Positions 20,001 through 28,073 of a DNA stretch of 41,378 nucleotides are shown one piece after another. The first letter of the stretch is position 1. Every line of letters begins with the position of its first letter. The position numbers were made by a program, and so were the translations under genes. A model generated the notes under the pieces. That model worked only from the letters and a program-made list of their open reading frames with translations, searched no databases and was not told where the DNA came from. This DNA is from Verrucomicrobiota bacterium (GTDB taxonomy: Bacteria > Verrucomicrobiota > Verrucomicrobiia > Limisphaerales > JACQFS01), in assembly GCA_016199935.1 (NCBI GenBank), contig JACQFS010000031.1:1-41378 (forward strand). Direction: 5' to 3'.

Positions 20001-20013
20001 GCCGCGGCGAGGC

Positions 20014-20793
20014 GTGATGATTTTGCTCAAGAGCGAGCGGGATTTGGCGGCGATGCGGCCGGCGTGCCGGGTCGCGCGGCAGGTGCTGGATGAGGCAAGT
20101 GCGTTCATCGCGCCGGGGGTGACGACGCGGGAGTTGGATGAGTATGTGGCGGCGCGGATCAAGGCGCACGGGGGGCGCAGCGCGTTTCTCGGTTACCGGA
20201 AGTATCCGTGCCACGCGTGCATCTCGGTGAATGAGGAAGTGGTGCATGGGTTGGCCGGGCCGCGGCGGTTGCAGTTCGGGGACATCGTGAGCCTCGACAT
20301 TGGTGTGATTTGCAACGGGTTCATCGGCGACAATGCGCGCACGGTGGCGGTGGGCGGGTGTGATGTTCTTTGCCAGAAGTTGATGGATGTGACGGAGCGG
20401 GCGCTCTACGCGGGGATCGCGCAGGCGCGGCCCGGCAATCGCGTGGTGGACATTTCGCGCGCGATCCAGCAGCTCGTCGAGGGCGAGGGCCTGAGCGTGG
20501 TGCGGGAGTTCGTCGGCCACGGCGTCGGGCGCACGATGCACGAGGAGCCGCAGGTGCCGAACTTCGTCGAGGGGAAAAAATCGGAGAAGCTCCGGCCGGG
20601 CATGACGATCGCGATCGAGCCGATGGTGAACGCGGGCATGCCCGAGGTGAAAATCCTAAAAGATGGCTGGACGGTCATAACGGTGGATGGTAAACCTTCC
20701 GCCCATTTTGAGCACACCATCCTCATCACGGAGGGTGAGCCGGAAATTCTGACGTGCGAAGCGAAGACGCCATCCGAATTGAAGGCCGGGTAG
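20014..20793 (+). CDS. map: Methionine aminopeptidase, type I
   Basis: Removes the N-terminal Met from new proteins; 259 residues. The pita-bread fold metal ligands D95, D106, H169, E202 and E233 are all visible, with H78 (VVHG) as the conserved substrate histidine. Family segments: CISVNEEVVHG, LDIGVICNGFIGDNARTV, FVGHGVGRTMHEEPQVPN and AIEPMVNAG. A GCGAGG just upstream is a weak SD. The 3' end overlaps the infA start by 40 nt in another frame, suggesting coupling of the two. Confidence 0.97.
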   Translation: MMILLKSERDLAAMRPACRVARQVLDEASAFIAPGVTTRELDEYVAARIKAHGGRSAFLGYRKYPCHACISVNEEVVHGLAGPRRLQFGDIVSLDIGVICNGFIGDNARTVAVGGCDVLCQKLMDVTERALYAGIAQARPGNRVVDISRAIQQLVEGEGLSVVREFVGHGVGRTMHEEPQVPNFVEGKKSEKLRPGMTIAIEPMVNAGMPEVKILKDGWTVITVDGKPSAHFEHTILITEGEPEILTCEAKTPSELKAG

Positions 20794-20963
20794 TGGAAAT
20801 TTTGTCCGAACGGCTGGTCCGTTTGGAATTGCGGAACGGGCACCGGTTGGTGGCGTTCCTCACGCGGGCGGACCGCGCGCAGAAGAGCAGTTTTGAAATT
20901 GGTGAAACATTGACCGTCGAGATGTCGCCCGCGGATTTTTCGCAGGGCCGAATCAGAATCTGA
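20754..20963 (+). CDS. infA: Translation initiation factor IF-1
   Basis: IF-1, 69 residues, binds the 30S A site. I start it at GTG 20754, inside the end of map, because [15 protein letters not shown] aligns with E. coli MAKEDNIEMQGTVLE. The OB-fold core [16 protein letters not shown] and the end [12 protein letters not shown] match the family; the residues are more divergent than usual (ALTRAD for HISGKMR). It is followed 13 nt later by rpmJ, the classic order. Confidence 0.9.
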   Translation: MRSEDAIRIEGRVVEILSERLVRLELRNGHRLVAFLTRADRAQKSSFEIGETLTVEMSPADFSQGRIRI

Positions 20964-20976
20964 GAAATTTGAGCAC

Positions 20977-21090
20977 ATGAAAGTCCGAGCCTCGGTAAAA
21001 AAACTTTGCGAGAACTGCAAGATCATCAAACGCAGGGGCGTCATCCGCGTCATCTGCAAAAACGCCCGTCACAAACAACGTCAAGGTTGA
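20977..21090 (+). CDS. rpmJ: 50S ribosomal protein L36
   Basis: L36, 37 residues, zinc-binding C+ form with C11, C14, C27 and H32 in [16 protein letters not shown] ... [13 protein letters not shown]. Start at ATG 20977, stop TGA 21088-21090. It lies between infA and rpsM, as in most bacteria. Confidence 0.96.
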   Translation: MKVRASVKKLCENCKIIKRRGVIRVICKNARHKQRQG

Positions 21091-21111
21091 GCCACAAAGG
21101 AACCCCAGACC

Positions 21112-21504
21112 ATGCCCCGCATCATTGGTGTTGATATCCCCGGCGAGAAGCGCATAGACATCGCGCTGCGCTACGTCTACGGCCTCGGCCCGACCAACTC
21201 GGTCGAGATCCTCAAGCGCGCAAACATTGATCCCTCCCTCCGCGCCAAGAACCTCAGTGAGCAGCAGCTCTCGCAGATCGCCCACGCGATTCAGGAGGGC
21301 AAGTATGTCATCGAGGGAGACCTCCGCCGCGAACTCGGCCTCAACCTCAAGCGGCTCCAGGGCATCAAGTGCTACCGTGGCATCCGCCACATGAAGAGCC
21401 TCCCCGTGCGCGGCCAGCGCACCCAGACCAATTCCCGCACCCGCAAGGGTCCGCGCAAGACCGTCGGCGTGCAACGTGCCGCGCCGGCCAAGGCGGGCGC
21501 TTAA
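21112..21504 (+). CDS. rpsM: 30S ribosomal protein S13
   Basis: S13, 130 residues, 30S head, contacts P-site tRNA through its tail. PRIIGVDIPGEKRIDIALRY, CYRGIRHMKSLPVRGQRTQ and NSRTRKGPRKTVG are typical. AAAGGA about 10 nt upstream is a clear SD, unlike most neighbours. Confidence 0.98.
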   Translation: MPRIIGVDIPGEKRIDIALRYVYGLGPTNSVEILKRANIDPSLRAKNLSEQQLSQIAHAIQEGKYVIEGDLRRELGLNLKRLQGIKCYRGIRHMKSLPVRGQRTQTNSRTRKGPRKTVGVQRAAPAKAGA

Positions 21505-21525
21505 TTTCCAAATCTCTGTTGAACT

Positions 21526-22116
21526 ATGGCTGACGAACCGAAGAAAAAATCCGCGCCGGCGAAGGAGCCGAAGCCGGCCGCCGAAACCGCCGAAGCCAAG
21601 CCCAAGGCTTCGAAGAAAGACGCCGCCGCAGCCGCGGCGACCGAAGCGCCGAAGGGCGACGCCGTCGTCGGGGTCGCTCCCGCCGCTCCCATCGTCGCTC
21701 CGACCGCCGCCGAACTGCTCGGCGACGATCCGAACGCGAAGAAGGTCATCAAGGCCAAGGGCTCGAAGAACATCACCGTCGGCGTCGCGAACATCCTCGC
21801 CACTTTCAACAACACCACCGTCAGCATCTGCGACATGCAGGGCAACGTCATCGGTTGGTCCTGCGCCGGCCGCGTCGGCTTCAAGGGCTCGCGCAAGAGC
21901 ACGGCCTTCGCCGCGCAGCAGGTCGCGCAGGATGCCGCCCGCCAGGCGATGGCGCACGGCATGCGCGAGGTGGAAATCCGCGTCAAGGGTCCGGGCTCGG
22001 GCCGCGAGTCCGCGATCCGCGCGTTGCAGGCCATCGGCCTCGAGATCAACTGCATCAAGGACGTGACGCCAATCCCGCACAACGGCTGCCGTCCCCGCAA
22101 GAAGCGCCGCGTCTAA
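21526..22116 (+). CDS. rpsK: 30S ribosomal protein S11 with long N-terminal extension
   Basis: S11, platform protein near the mRNA exit, 196 residues against 129 in E. coli. The core begins near residue 78 ([20 protein letters not shown]) and ends [18 protein letters not shown] as usual. About 68 extra N-terminal residues are rich in Ala, Lys, Pro and Glu, with an AAAAAA run, so are probably disordered. The start at 21526 lacks an SD. Codon use of the extension resembles the rest of the gene, so it is a genuine part rather than an upstream artefact. Confidence 0.96.
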   Translation: MADEPKKKSAPAKEPKPAAETAEAKPKASKKDAAAAAATEAPKGDAVVGVAPAAPIVAPTAAELLGDDPNAKKVIKAKGSKNITVGVANILATFNNTTVSICDMQGNVIGWSCAGRVGFKGSRKSTAFAAQQVAQDAARQAMAHGMREVEIRVKGPGSGRESAIRALQAIGLEINCIKDVTPIPHNGCRPRKKRRV

Positions 22117-22140
22117 TTTACTACTTACTCCCTACGCATC

Positions 22141-22749
22141 ATGGCTCGTTACACCGGTCCCCGCACCCGCATCAGTCGCCGCTTGGGCGTTCCCATTTTC
22201 GGCGCGTCGAAATATCTTGAGCGCCGTCCGTATCCGCCCGGCGTTCACGGCCCCAAGTCGCGCCGCAAGAACACCGACTACGCCGTCGGCCTGATCGAGA
22301 AGCAGAAGCTGCGCTATTACTACGGCCTCATGGAGCGCCAGTTTCGCAACGTCTATGAGCAGGCGCTCAAGACCCGCGGCGTCACCGGCGAGACCATGCT
22401 CAAGATTCTCGAGACGCGCCTGGACAGCATCGTCTATCACCTCGGGTTCGCCTCCACGCGCCCCTCGGCGCGCCAGATGGTCGTCCACGGCCACGTCCGC
22501 GTGAACGGCCGCAAGGTGGACCGCCCGTCCTTTTCGGTGAAGCCCAGCGACATCGTCGAGGTGAAGGACAAGACCGTGTCGCGCCAGATGGCGACCAAGG
22601 GCCTCGAACTTTCCACCAGCCGCGCCGTGCCGGACTGGGTCACGCTCGACCGCGAGGCCTTCAAGGGCACCGTCCTGCGCGTGCCCTCGCGTGAGGACAT
22701 CCAACCCATCGGCAATGAGCAGGCCGTCGTCGAATTTTATTCCCGCTGA
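22141..22749 (+). CDS. rpsD: 30S ribosomal protein S4 (zinc-free form)
   Basis: S4, 202 residues, 16S 5'-domain assembly initiator; in E. coli it represses the alpha operon. MARYTGPRTRISRRLGVP lacks the four-cysteine zinc site. The S4 domain RLDSIVYHLGFASTRPSARQ and VVHGHVRVNGRKVDRPS is clear. The upstream spacer is pyrimidine-rich with no SD. Confidence 0.98.
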   Translation: MARYTGPRTRISRRLGVPIFGASKYLERRPYPPGVHGPKSRRKNTDYAVGLIEKQKLRYYYGLMERQFRNVYEQALKTRGVTGETMLKILETRLDSIVYHLGFASTRPSARQMVVHGHVRVNGRKVDRPSFSVKPSDIVEVKDKTVSRQMATKGLELSTSRAVPDWVTLDREAFKGTVLRVPSREDIQPIGNEQAVVEFYSR

Positions 22750-22851
22750 ACAACCGTCCCCGCGAGGGGGCACAAATCGGCAATTACATGGGCCGCCGCC
22801 GGGCGGGAATGAACCGGTGGAGACCAGATTAAAATTGCCACGAAAGGAAAC

Positions 22852-23874
22852 ATGCCAGTCCGTCTAGGAAGATTCGAAATGCCCCGGCGCCTCCAGAAGG
22901 AGGACGCCACCGCCACCGACACCTACGCCAAGTTCGTCGCCGAGCCCTTTGAGACCGGCTACGGCCACACCATTGGCAACTCGCTCCGCCGCGTGCTGCT
23001 CAGCTCGCTCGAAGGCGCGGCCATCACCTCCGTGAAGATCGCGGGCGCGATGCACGAGTTCACCACCGTCGAGGGCGTCGTCGAGGACGTGACCGACATC
23101 GTGCTGAACCTGAAGAAGGTGAAGTTCAAGTCCGCCACGCGCGACACGCACACGCTGCTCCTGACCGCCAACAAGGAAGGCGAAGTCCTCGCCGAGGACA
23201 TCCAGCTCGTCGCCGGCCTCGAGGTCATCAATCCCAAGCAGCTCATCTGCACGCTCGACAAGAAGAAGAAGCTCGAGATGGAATTTGAGGTCAAGGTCGG
23301 CCGCGGCTTCTGCCCCGGTGACGAAAACAAAAAGCTCGAGCAGACCATCGGCGTCATCGCCATTGACTCGCTCTTCTCGCCCGTCAGCCGCGTCCGCTAC
23401 GCCGTCGAGGCCGCGCGCGTCGGCCAGCGGACGGATTACGACCGCCTGGTCGTCGAGCTCTGGACCGACGGCCGCATCACGCCCGATGACGCGCTGCTCC
23501 AGGCCTCCGGAATTCTCCAGCGTCACCTCGACGTGTTCGTCGGCTACGACAAGAACGCCGTCGAGTTCGAGGAAGCCGAGACCAAGCAGGACGACGAGAA
23601 GGCGCAGTTGAAGAAGCTGCTCAACATGAGCGTGAATGAGATCGAGCTCTCCGTCCGCGCGGCCAACTGCCTCAACAACGCGAACATCACCACCGTCGGC
23701 CAGCTCGCGATGAAGACCGAGCAGGAGATGCTCAAGTATCGCAACTTCGGCAAGAAGTCGCTCAACGAGATCAAGGAAAAGCTCGCCGGCCTCAAGCTCA
23801 CGCTGGGGATGAACATCGACACCACGCTGCTGGAAACCCCGGCCCCCGCCGAGGCGAAGCCGCTCAGCGTGTAA
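22852..23874 (+). CDS. rpoA: RNA polymerase subunit alpha
   Basis: Alpha subunit, 340 residues. The N-terminal assembly domain includes GYGHTIGNSLRRVLLSSLEGAA and AVEAARVGQRTDYDRLVVE. The C-terminal DNA/activator-binding domain lies at ~260-320 (ELSVRAANCLNNANI, KYRNFGKKSLNEIKEKL), with the conserved Arg of SVRAANCL equivalent to E. coli R265. It follows a 102-nt gap, the longest in the operon; the gap has a short CCCC/GGGG hairpin but no promoter I can defend. AAAGGA is a good SD. Confidence 0.98.
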   Translation: MPVRLGRFEMPRRLQKEDATATDTYAKFVAEPFETGYGHTIGNSLRRVLLSSLEGAAITSVKIAGAMHEFTTVEGVVEDVTDIVLNLKKVKFKSATRDTHTLLLTANKEGEVLAEDIQLVAGLEVINPKQLICTLDKKKKLEMEFEVKVGRGFCPGDENKKLEQTIGVIAIDSLFSPVSRVRYAVEAARVGQRTDYDRLVVELWTDGRITPDDALLQASGILQRHLDVFVGYDKNAVEFEEAETKQDDEKAQLKKLLNMSVNEIELSVRAANCLNNANITTVGQLAMKTEQEMLKYRNFGKKSLNEIKEKLAGLKLTLGMNIDTTLLETPAPAEAKPLSV

Positions 23875-23889
23875 CAACTCCGCAACGTT

Positions 23890-24438
23890 ATGCGACACCT
23901 CAAACGCACCGCCAAACTGGGCCGCACCGGCTCGCATCGAAATGCGATGCTGGCGAACATGGCGTGCAGCCTCATCAAGCACAAGCGCATCGAAACCACG
24001 CTCGCCAAGGCCAAGGTCCTTCGCCCCGTGGTCGAGAAGCTCCTCACCCTCGGCAAGCGTGCGCAGAAAGCCATCGCCGCCGCCGCCGCCGCCGGTGACG
24101 ACGTGGCGAAGGCCGCGGCCGTCGCCGAGAACGTCCACTGCCGCCGCCTGCTCGCCGCCCGGCTGCGCCAGCACCCGCGCACCAACTTCAAGGGCACGCC
24201 CACGCGTCCCGGCAAGGTGCTCCGCGAGAAGTGGCGCAAAAACGAAGACGTGGTCCGCATCATCTGCGACGAGATCGCGCCCGTGTTCAAGGAACGCAAC
24301 GGCGGCTACACCCGCATCATCAAGCTCGGCCAGCGCATCGGCGACGCCGCCAAGCTGGCGATCATCGAATGGGTCGAGTTGCCCGTCGAGGCCGCCCCGG
24401 TCGCGACCGGCGACAAGACGGCCGCGGCGGCGAAGTAA
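23890..24438 (+). CDS. rplQ: 50S ribosomal protein L17
   Basis: L17, 182 residues (E. coli 127). RTAKLGRTGSHRNAMLANMA and LIKHKRIETTLAKAKVLRPV are the signature. Extra length comes from an Ala-rich insert in the loop near 65-85, a region around RTNFKGTPTRPGKVLREKW, and a tail. It is the last gene of the superoperon and is followed by a strong terminator. Confidence 0.97.
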   Translation: MRHLKRTAKLGRTGSHRNAMLANMACSLIKHKRIETTLAKAKVLRPVVEKLLTLGKRAQKAIAAAAAAGDDVAKAAAVAENVHCRRLLAARLRQHPRTNFKGTPTRPGKVLREKWRKNEDVVRIICDEIAPVFKERNGGYTRIIKLGQRIGDAAKLAIIEWVELPVEAAPVATGDKTAAAAK

Positions 24439-24461
24439 TTCGCCCTGACAAAAAATTCACG

Positions 24462-24496
24462 ACGGCCCGCTCGCGAGAGCGGGCCGTTTTTGTTTT
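24462..24496 (+). terminator. Rho-independent terminator of the ribosomal superoperon
   Basis: A perfect 11-bp stem (24462-24472 with 24477-24487) around a GCGA tetraloop is followed by TTTTGTTTTC, 24 nt past the rplQ stop. Confidence 0.95.
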
Positions 24497-24504
24497 CAAT
24501 TCCG

Positions 24505-24641
24505 AAATCCGAAGCTCGAAATCCGAAACAAATCCAAATCTCCAAAACCCAAATGTCCAAAACGAGGCGGGCGCACTCACTTGGCATTTGGCATTTGGGT
24601 TTTGGATTTGTTTCGGATTTCGGATTTCGAGCTTCGGATTT
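24505..24641. repeat. 137-bp palindromic intergenic repeat
   Basis: Outer arms 24505-24527 and 24619-24641 are perfect over 23 bp, built from AAATCCGAA words. Inner arms 24542-24555 and 24592-24605 are perfect over 14 bp. The whole folds into one long hairpin. No open frame in it is credible. It belongs to the intergenic space between rplQ and the MFS gene. Confidence 0.9.
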
Positions 24642-24717
24642 CCCGCCCTGAAAAGTCTCGCATCCCTTCGGTCCGCCGTGTAGTCAAAGCCCGACTCAAA
24701 ACGCACACGTATCAATC

Positions 24718-26100
24718 ATGGCCTCCCCGACTTCCCCCTCCGCCCCCTGGTGGCGCACGCTGACCAAGTATCACTGGTTCGTCTTCGCGGTCGCCTGCCT
24801 CGCGTGGCTCTTCGACTGTCTGGACCAGCAGCTTTTCCTCCTCGCGCGAAACGGTGCGATGAAGAAACTGCTCGCCGAGGGCATGGACGTGAAGCTCTAC
24901 GGCGGCTACGCCACCTCGATCTTCGTCGCCGGGTGGGCTACGGGCGGACTCATCTTCGGCGCGGTCGGCGACCGCTTTGGCCGCGCGAAGACGCTCGCGT
25001 TCACCGTGCTGCTCTACTCTGTCTGCACCGGTTTGTCGGCGTTTTCCAAGGGTTGGATTGACTTCGCGATGTATCGTTTCGCCACCGGCCTCGGCGTCGG
25101 CGGCGTCTTTGGCCTTTCCGTCGCGCTCGTCGCGGACAGTTTGCCCGAGCACGCGCGCACCGGTGCGCTCGGCCTGCTTCAGGCGCTCTCGGCTGTCGGC
25201 AACATCACGGCTGGCTGCGTCGCGATCGTGCTGGGCAAACTGGAGGGTTCCTCGATCCAGGCGGGCATGGCGTGGAAATACATGTTCCTCATCGGCTCGC
25301 TCCCGGCCTTCCTGTGTGTGTTCATCATGATCCGCATGAAGGAGCCGGAGAAATGGGTGAAGGCCCGTGCCGATGGGAAACTGACCGGCGCGAAGTTCGG
25401 CTCCTACGCCTCGCTCTTCGGCGAGGCCCGCTGGCGCCGTCCTGCGCTGCTCGGCATGTGCCTCTGCATCGCGGGCGTCGTCGGTTTGTGGGGCATCGGT
25501 TTCTTCAGCCCCGAACTGGTCGGTGACGTCCTCGAGCGCTCGCTGAAAAAGGACGGCGTCGCCGCCGACAAGATCGCGCAGGCCAAGACTGTGTGGACCG
25601 GCGTGAACATGATCGTGCAAAACCTCGGCGCGTTCTGCGGCATGATCGCGTTCACCAAGGCCGCGCAACGCTGGGGCCGCAAGCCCGCGTTCGCTGTCGC
25701 GTTTGTCGCGGCGTTCGTTGCCACCGTCGGCTACTTCCAACTTTTCAACGGCAAGGGCGATATCTGGATGAGCTTCGTAATGGGCGTCTGCCAGCTCTCG
25801 CTCTTCGCCGGCTTCGCGATCTATTTGCCGGAACTTTTCCCCACGCGCCTGCGCAGCACCGGCACGAGCTTCTGCTACAACGTCGGCCGCTTCATCGCCG
25901 CGAGCGGGCCGTTTCTGCAAGGCAAGATGACCGTGTGGTTTGCCGCAGGCGCGACGACACCCGAGGCGAAACTCGCCGCCTTCCGCAACGCCTGCGGCTG
26001 GATGAGCATCGTCTTTCTGCTGGGCTTGGTCGTCGTGCTGTTCCTCCGCGAAACCAGAGGTCAGCCGATGCCCGAGGATATCGCCGTGCCAGCCAGGTAG
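24718..26100 (+). CDS. MFS transporter, metabolite/H+ symporter type
   Basis: A 460-residue inner-membrane transporter with about twelve predicted helices. MFS motif A is present after TM2 (GAVGDRFGRAKTL) and degenerate in the second half (RWGRKPAF). RFATGLGVGGVFGLS and ADSLPEHARTGALG place it in the sugar/aromatic-acid symporter branch, where D in DxLDQ of TM1 (FDCLDQQ) is often important. It has a ~70-residue cytoplasmic loop region with an extra helix (LERSLKKDGVAADKIAQ). The substrate cannot be read from sequence. It stands alone, downstream of a palindrome, convergent with the next gene. Confidence 0.9.
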   Translation: MASPTSPSAPWWRTLTKYHWFVFAVACLAWLFDCLDQQLFLLARNGAMKKLLAEGMDVKLYGGYATSIFVAGWATGGLIFGAVGDRFGRAKTLAFTVLLYSVCTGLSAFSKGWIDFAMYRFATGLGVGGVFGLSVALVADSLPEHARTGALGLLQALSAVGNITAGCVAIVLGKLEGSSIQAGMAWKYMFLIGSLPAFLCVFIMIRMKEPEKWVKARADGKLTGAKFGSYASLFGEARWRRPALLGMCLCIAGVVGLWGIGFFSPELVGDVLERSLKKDGVAADKIAQAKTVWTGVNMIVQNLGAFCGMIAFTKAAQRWGRKPAFAVAFVAAFVATVGYFQLFNGKGDIWMSFVMGVCQLSLFAGFAIYLPELFPTRLRSTGTSFCYNVGRFIAASGPFLQGKMTVWFAAGATTPEAKLAAFRNACGWMSIVFLLGLVVVLFLRETRGQPMPEDIAVPAR

Positions 26101-26119
26101 GACCGGCGTCCCCTCTGCC

Positions 26120-27544
26120 TCACTTCTCAAAGTCCACACACACCAGCCGGTCCTCGCTGCGCAGATAGACTTTCTTGCGCGACAGCGCCGGCGCGGCCCA
26201 GCACGGGTAATGCAGGTCCGGCACCTGCCAGCGCGCGAGTTCCTCCGGCTTCTCCGCGTTCACCTTGAAAATGCCGAGCAGGCCGCCCTCGCCGAGCGCG
26301 ATGAGTTTTCCCTCGGTCATCACCGCCGAGCCGCGGCCGAAGACGGGCGGCTGCGGCGAACTGTGCGGTGCCCAGCGCTCGTCGCGCGACCACTTCACTT
26401 TGGCCGTCTTCATTTCCACGCACTTGAAGAACGCATCCGGTTCGTTGCGCCCGTCGAAGGCGTAAATGACGCCCTCGTGATACACCGGCGTGTTCCAATG
26501 AATGCCGAGCACGGGATCGAGCAGCGCGCCGTTCGTGCCGCGCTCCTGAAATGTTTTTGGCTGACACCAGACCTCCTCAAAACTTTTTCCATCCGGCTTC
26601 ACGCGGAGCAAGAACGAGCCGACGCGGAAATACGCCGCTGAGACGAACACCAGATCATCCACGACCACCGGCGACATCCCGTTCACCGAATCACTGCCGA
26701 CGGATTGAAACCATCGGCTGAAGTTCACCGCGCCATTCGTCGGGTTCAGCGACACCAGCCCCTGCCGCATCACGCAAAACACGTGGCGCTTCCCGTGAAT
26801 CGTCGCGGCCACCGGTGACGAGTAGCTCGCGGATTTCTCCACCGTCGTCCAGCGATAGGTGCGGTCACCCGGCCAGCCGAGCATCGGCACGCCTTCCCAG
26901 TTCGTCTTGCCGACGCTTTGCCAGAGCGTCTTGCCCGTCGCCGCGTCGAAAGCCACCACGCCCGAGTTTGGCTGGCCGCCGACTTCCACGATGAGTTTCC
27001 CGTCCTCGAGCAAAGGCGTGCAGCCGACACCGAAGAACGCCTCCGGCACCTCGAAGTCCTTCGCCGTGTCGCGCACCCACACCGGCTTGCCGGATTTCAA
27101 ATCAAGGCACGTCAGCATGCCCTGCACGCCGAACGTGTAGCAGCGGTCCTCCGTGAGCAGCGGCGTGCAGCGCGGGCCGTTGTTGTAGCCGTAGGGATCG
27201 CGGTAGGCGCAGGGATTCGTGTGCCGCCAGCCCGGTTTGCCCGTCGCCGCGTCGAAACTCTCCACGATCTCCTCATTGCCCAGCCGGTGATGCAGCACCA
27301 GTTGCGAGCCGCGCACCGAGGGCGCGCTGTAGCCCGTGCCGATTTCCTTTTTCCACACGATCCGGGGGCCGTCCTTCGGAAACGAGTCGAGCAGGCCGGT
27401 CTCGCGCGATGTGTTGTCCCCGCGCGGGCCGAGGAAGCGCGGCCAGTCCTCGCCGTCGGATTGCGCGGGGGTGGCGGCTGGCGTGCAGAAGCGTGACAGC
27501 AGGAAAATTGCAATCGCAGCGCGAAGCAAACGTGACATGAACAT
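26120..27544 (-). CDS. Secreted PQQ-like beta-propeller protein
   Basis: About 474 residues, exported: a signal peptide near 1-27 (MSRLLRAAIAIFLLSRF core), then DWPRFLGPRGDN, the usual opening of PVC-group PQQ-binding-like propeller proteins. Repeated blades of the type AATGKxLWQ, DLKSGKPVWV and NPTNGAVNF follow. I start it at ATG 27544; the ATG at 27538 is equally likely, and the frame stays open to 27604. No cytochrome or dehydrogenase domain is present, so it is more like a BamB-type scaffold or sensor than an enzyme. It is paralogous to the protein at 31787-33079. Confidence 0.88.
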   Translation of the reverse strand: MFMSRLLRAAIAIFLLSRFCTPAATPAQSDGEDWPRFLGPRGDNTSRETGLLDSFPKDGPRIVWKKEIGTGYSAPSVRGSQLVLHHRLGNEEIVESFDAATGKPGWRHTNPCAYRDPYGYNNGPRCTPLLTEDRCYTFGVQGMLTCLDLKSGKPVWVRDTAKDFEVPEAFFGVGCTPLLEDGKLIVEVGGQPNSGVVAFDAATGKTLWQSVGKTNWEGVPMLGWPGDRTYRWTTVEKSASYSSPVAATIHGKRHVFCVMRQGLVSLNPTNGAVNFSRWFQSVGSDSVNGMSPVVVDDLVFVSAAYFRVGSFLLRVKPDGKSFEEVWCQPKTFQERGTNGALLDPVLGIHWNTPVYHEGVIYAFDGRNEPDAFFKCVEMKTAKVKWSRDERWAPHSSPQPPVFGRGSAVMTEGKLIALGEGGLLGIFKVNAEKPEELARWQVPDLHYPCWAAPALSRKKVYLRSEDRLVCVDFEK

Positions 27545-27613
27545 TGGGTAATAGTTTGTCGCCTGCGCAGCATCACGCAAGTCGAAGCTGCGCCCGCCCG
27601 CCACGGCACCGAC

Positions 27614-27934
27614 TCAATACGCCAGCCCCTGTGAGACCTCGCCTGTTCGGTCGTCCACCACGAAATGCCGGTAGATCGGAATATGCCGTGGAAATCTCAG
27701 GTTCAACATCACGGTCCAGTTCTGGCGGGCGCGGTTGAACGCGGGATGCGGCTCGTAGTAATCCTCCCAGCGGTAACCCTTTTGCGCCGCCGCTTGCTTT
27801 ACCCGCTCGACGACTTCGGCTTCCGACAAGCGCGGCGACTGGCTTGCGCTACTTGGCCCATGGCATCCGCTCGCGAACAGGACTGCGAGGAACAGCAGCG
27901 AGATCGGCACGAATATTTGGATGAGCGGTTTCAT
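27614..27934 (-). CDS. Small lipoprotein, unknown function
   Basis: 106 residues. MKPLIQIFVPISLLFLAV is a signal peptide ending in a lipobox-like ASGC at 21-24, so it is probably lipid-anchored. The mature part has a helix (LSEAEVVERVKQAAAQKG) and a strand-rich end (WTVMLNLRFPRH ... YRHFVVDDRTGEVSQG). The last phrase resembles PepSY/NTF2-like folds, but I do not assign a family. The ATG at 27934 is chosen for the signal peptide; the frame upstream is a shadow of the divergent gene. Confidence 0.7.
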   Translation of the reverse strand: MKPLIQIFVPISLLFLAVLFASGCHGPSSASQSPRLSEAEVVERVKQAAAQKGYRWEDYYEPHPAFNRARQNWTVMLNLRFPRHIPIYRHFVVDDRTGEVSQGLAY

Positions 27935-28073
27935 GCGGTGGAAATGGTCCACGACTGCGTGAACTTTCGGTTGGACGCCGGTTTTGCGCAAGCCGCGGCC
28001 CGCCATAAAAAACTTAACCTCGCGAGCGATCCACGCTACAACCCCTTCGAGAAACAGCCCGCTGCCACGCAAA

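Noticed and set aside
18264-20162. 632-codon minus-strand open frame opposite rplO/secY/map
   Set aside because: It runs across three certain genes and its translation is Arg/His-rich low-complexity sequence.
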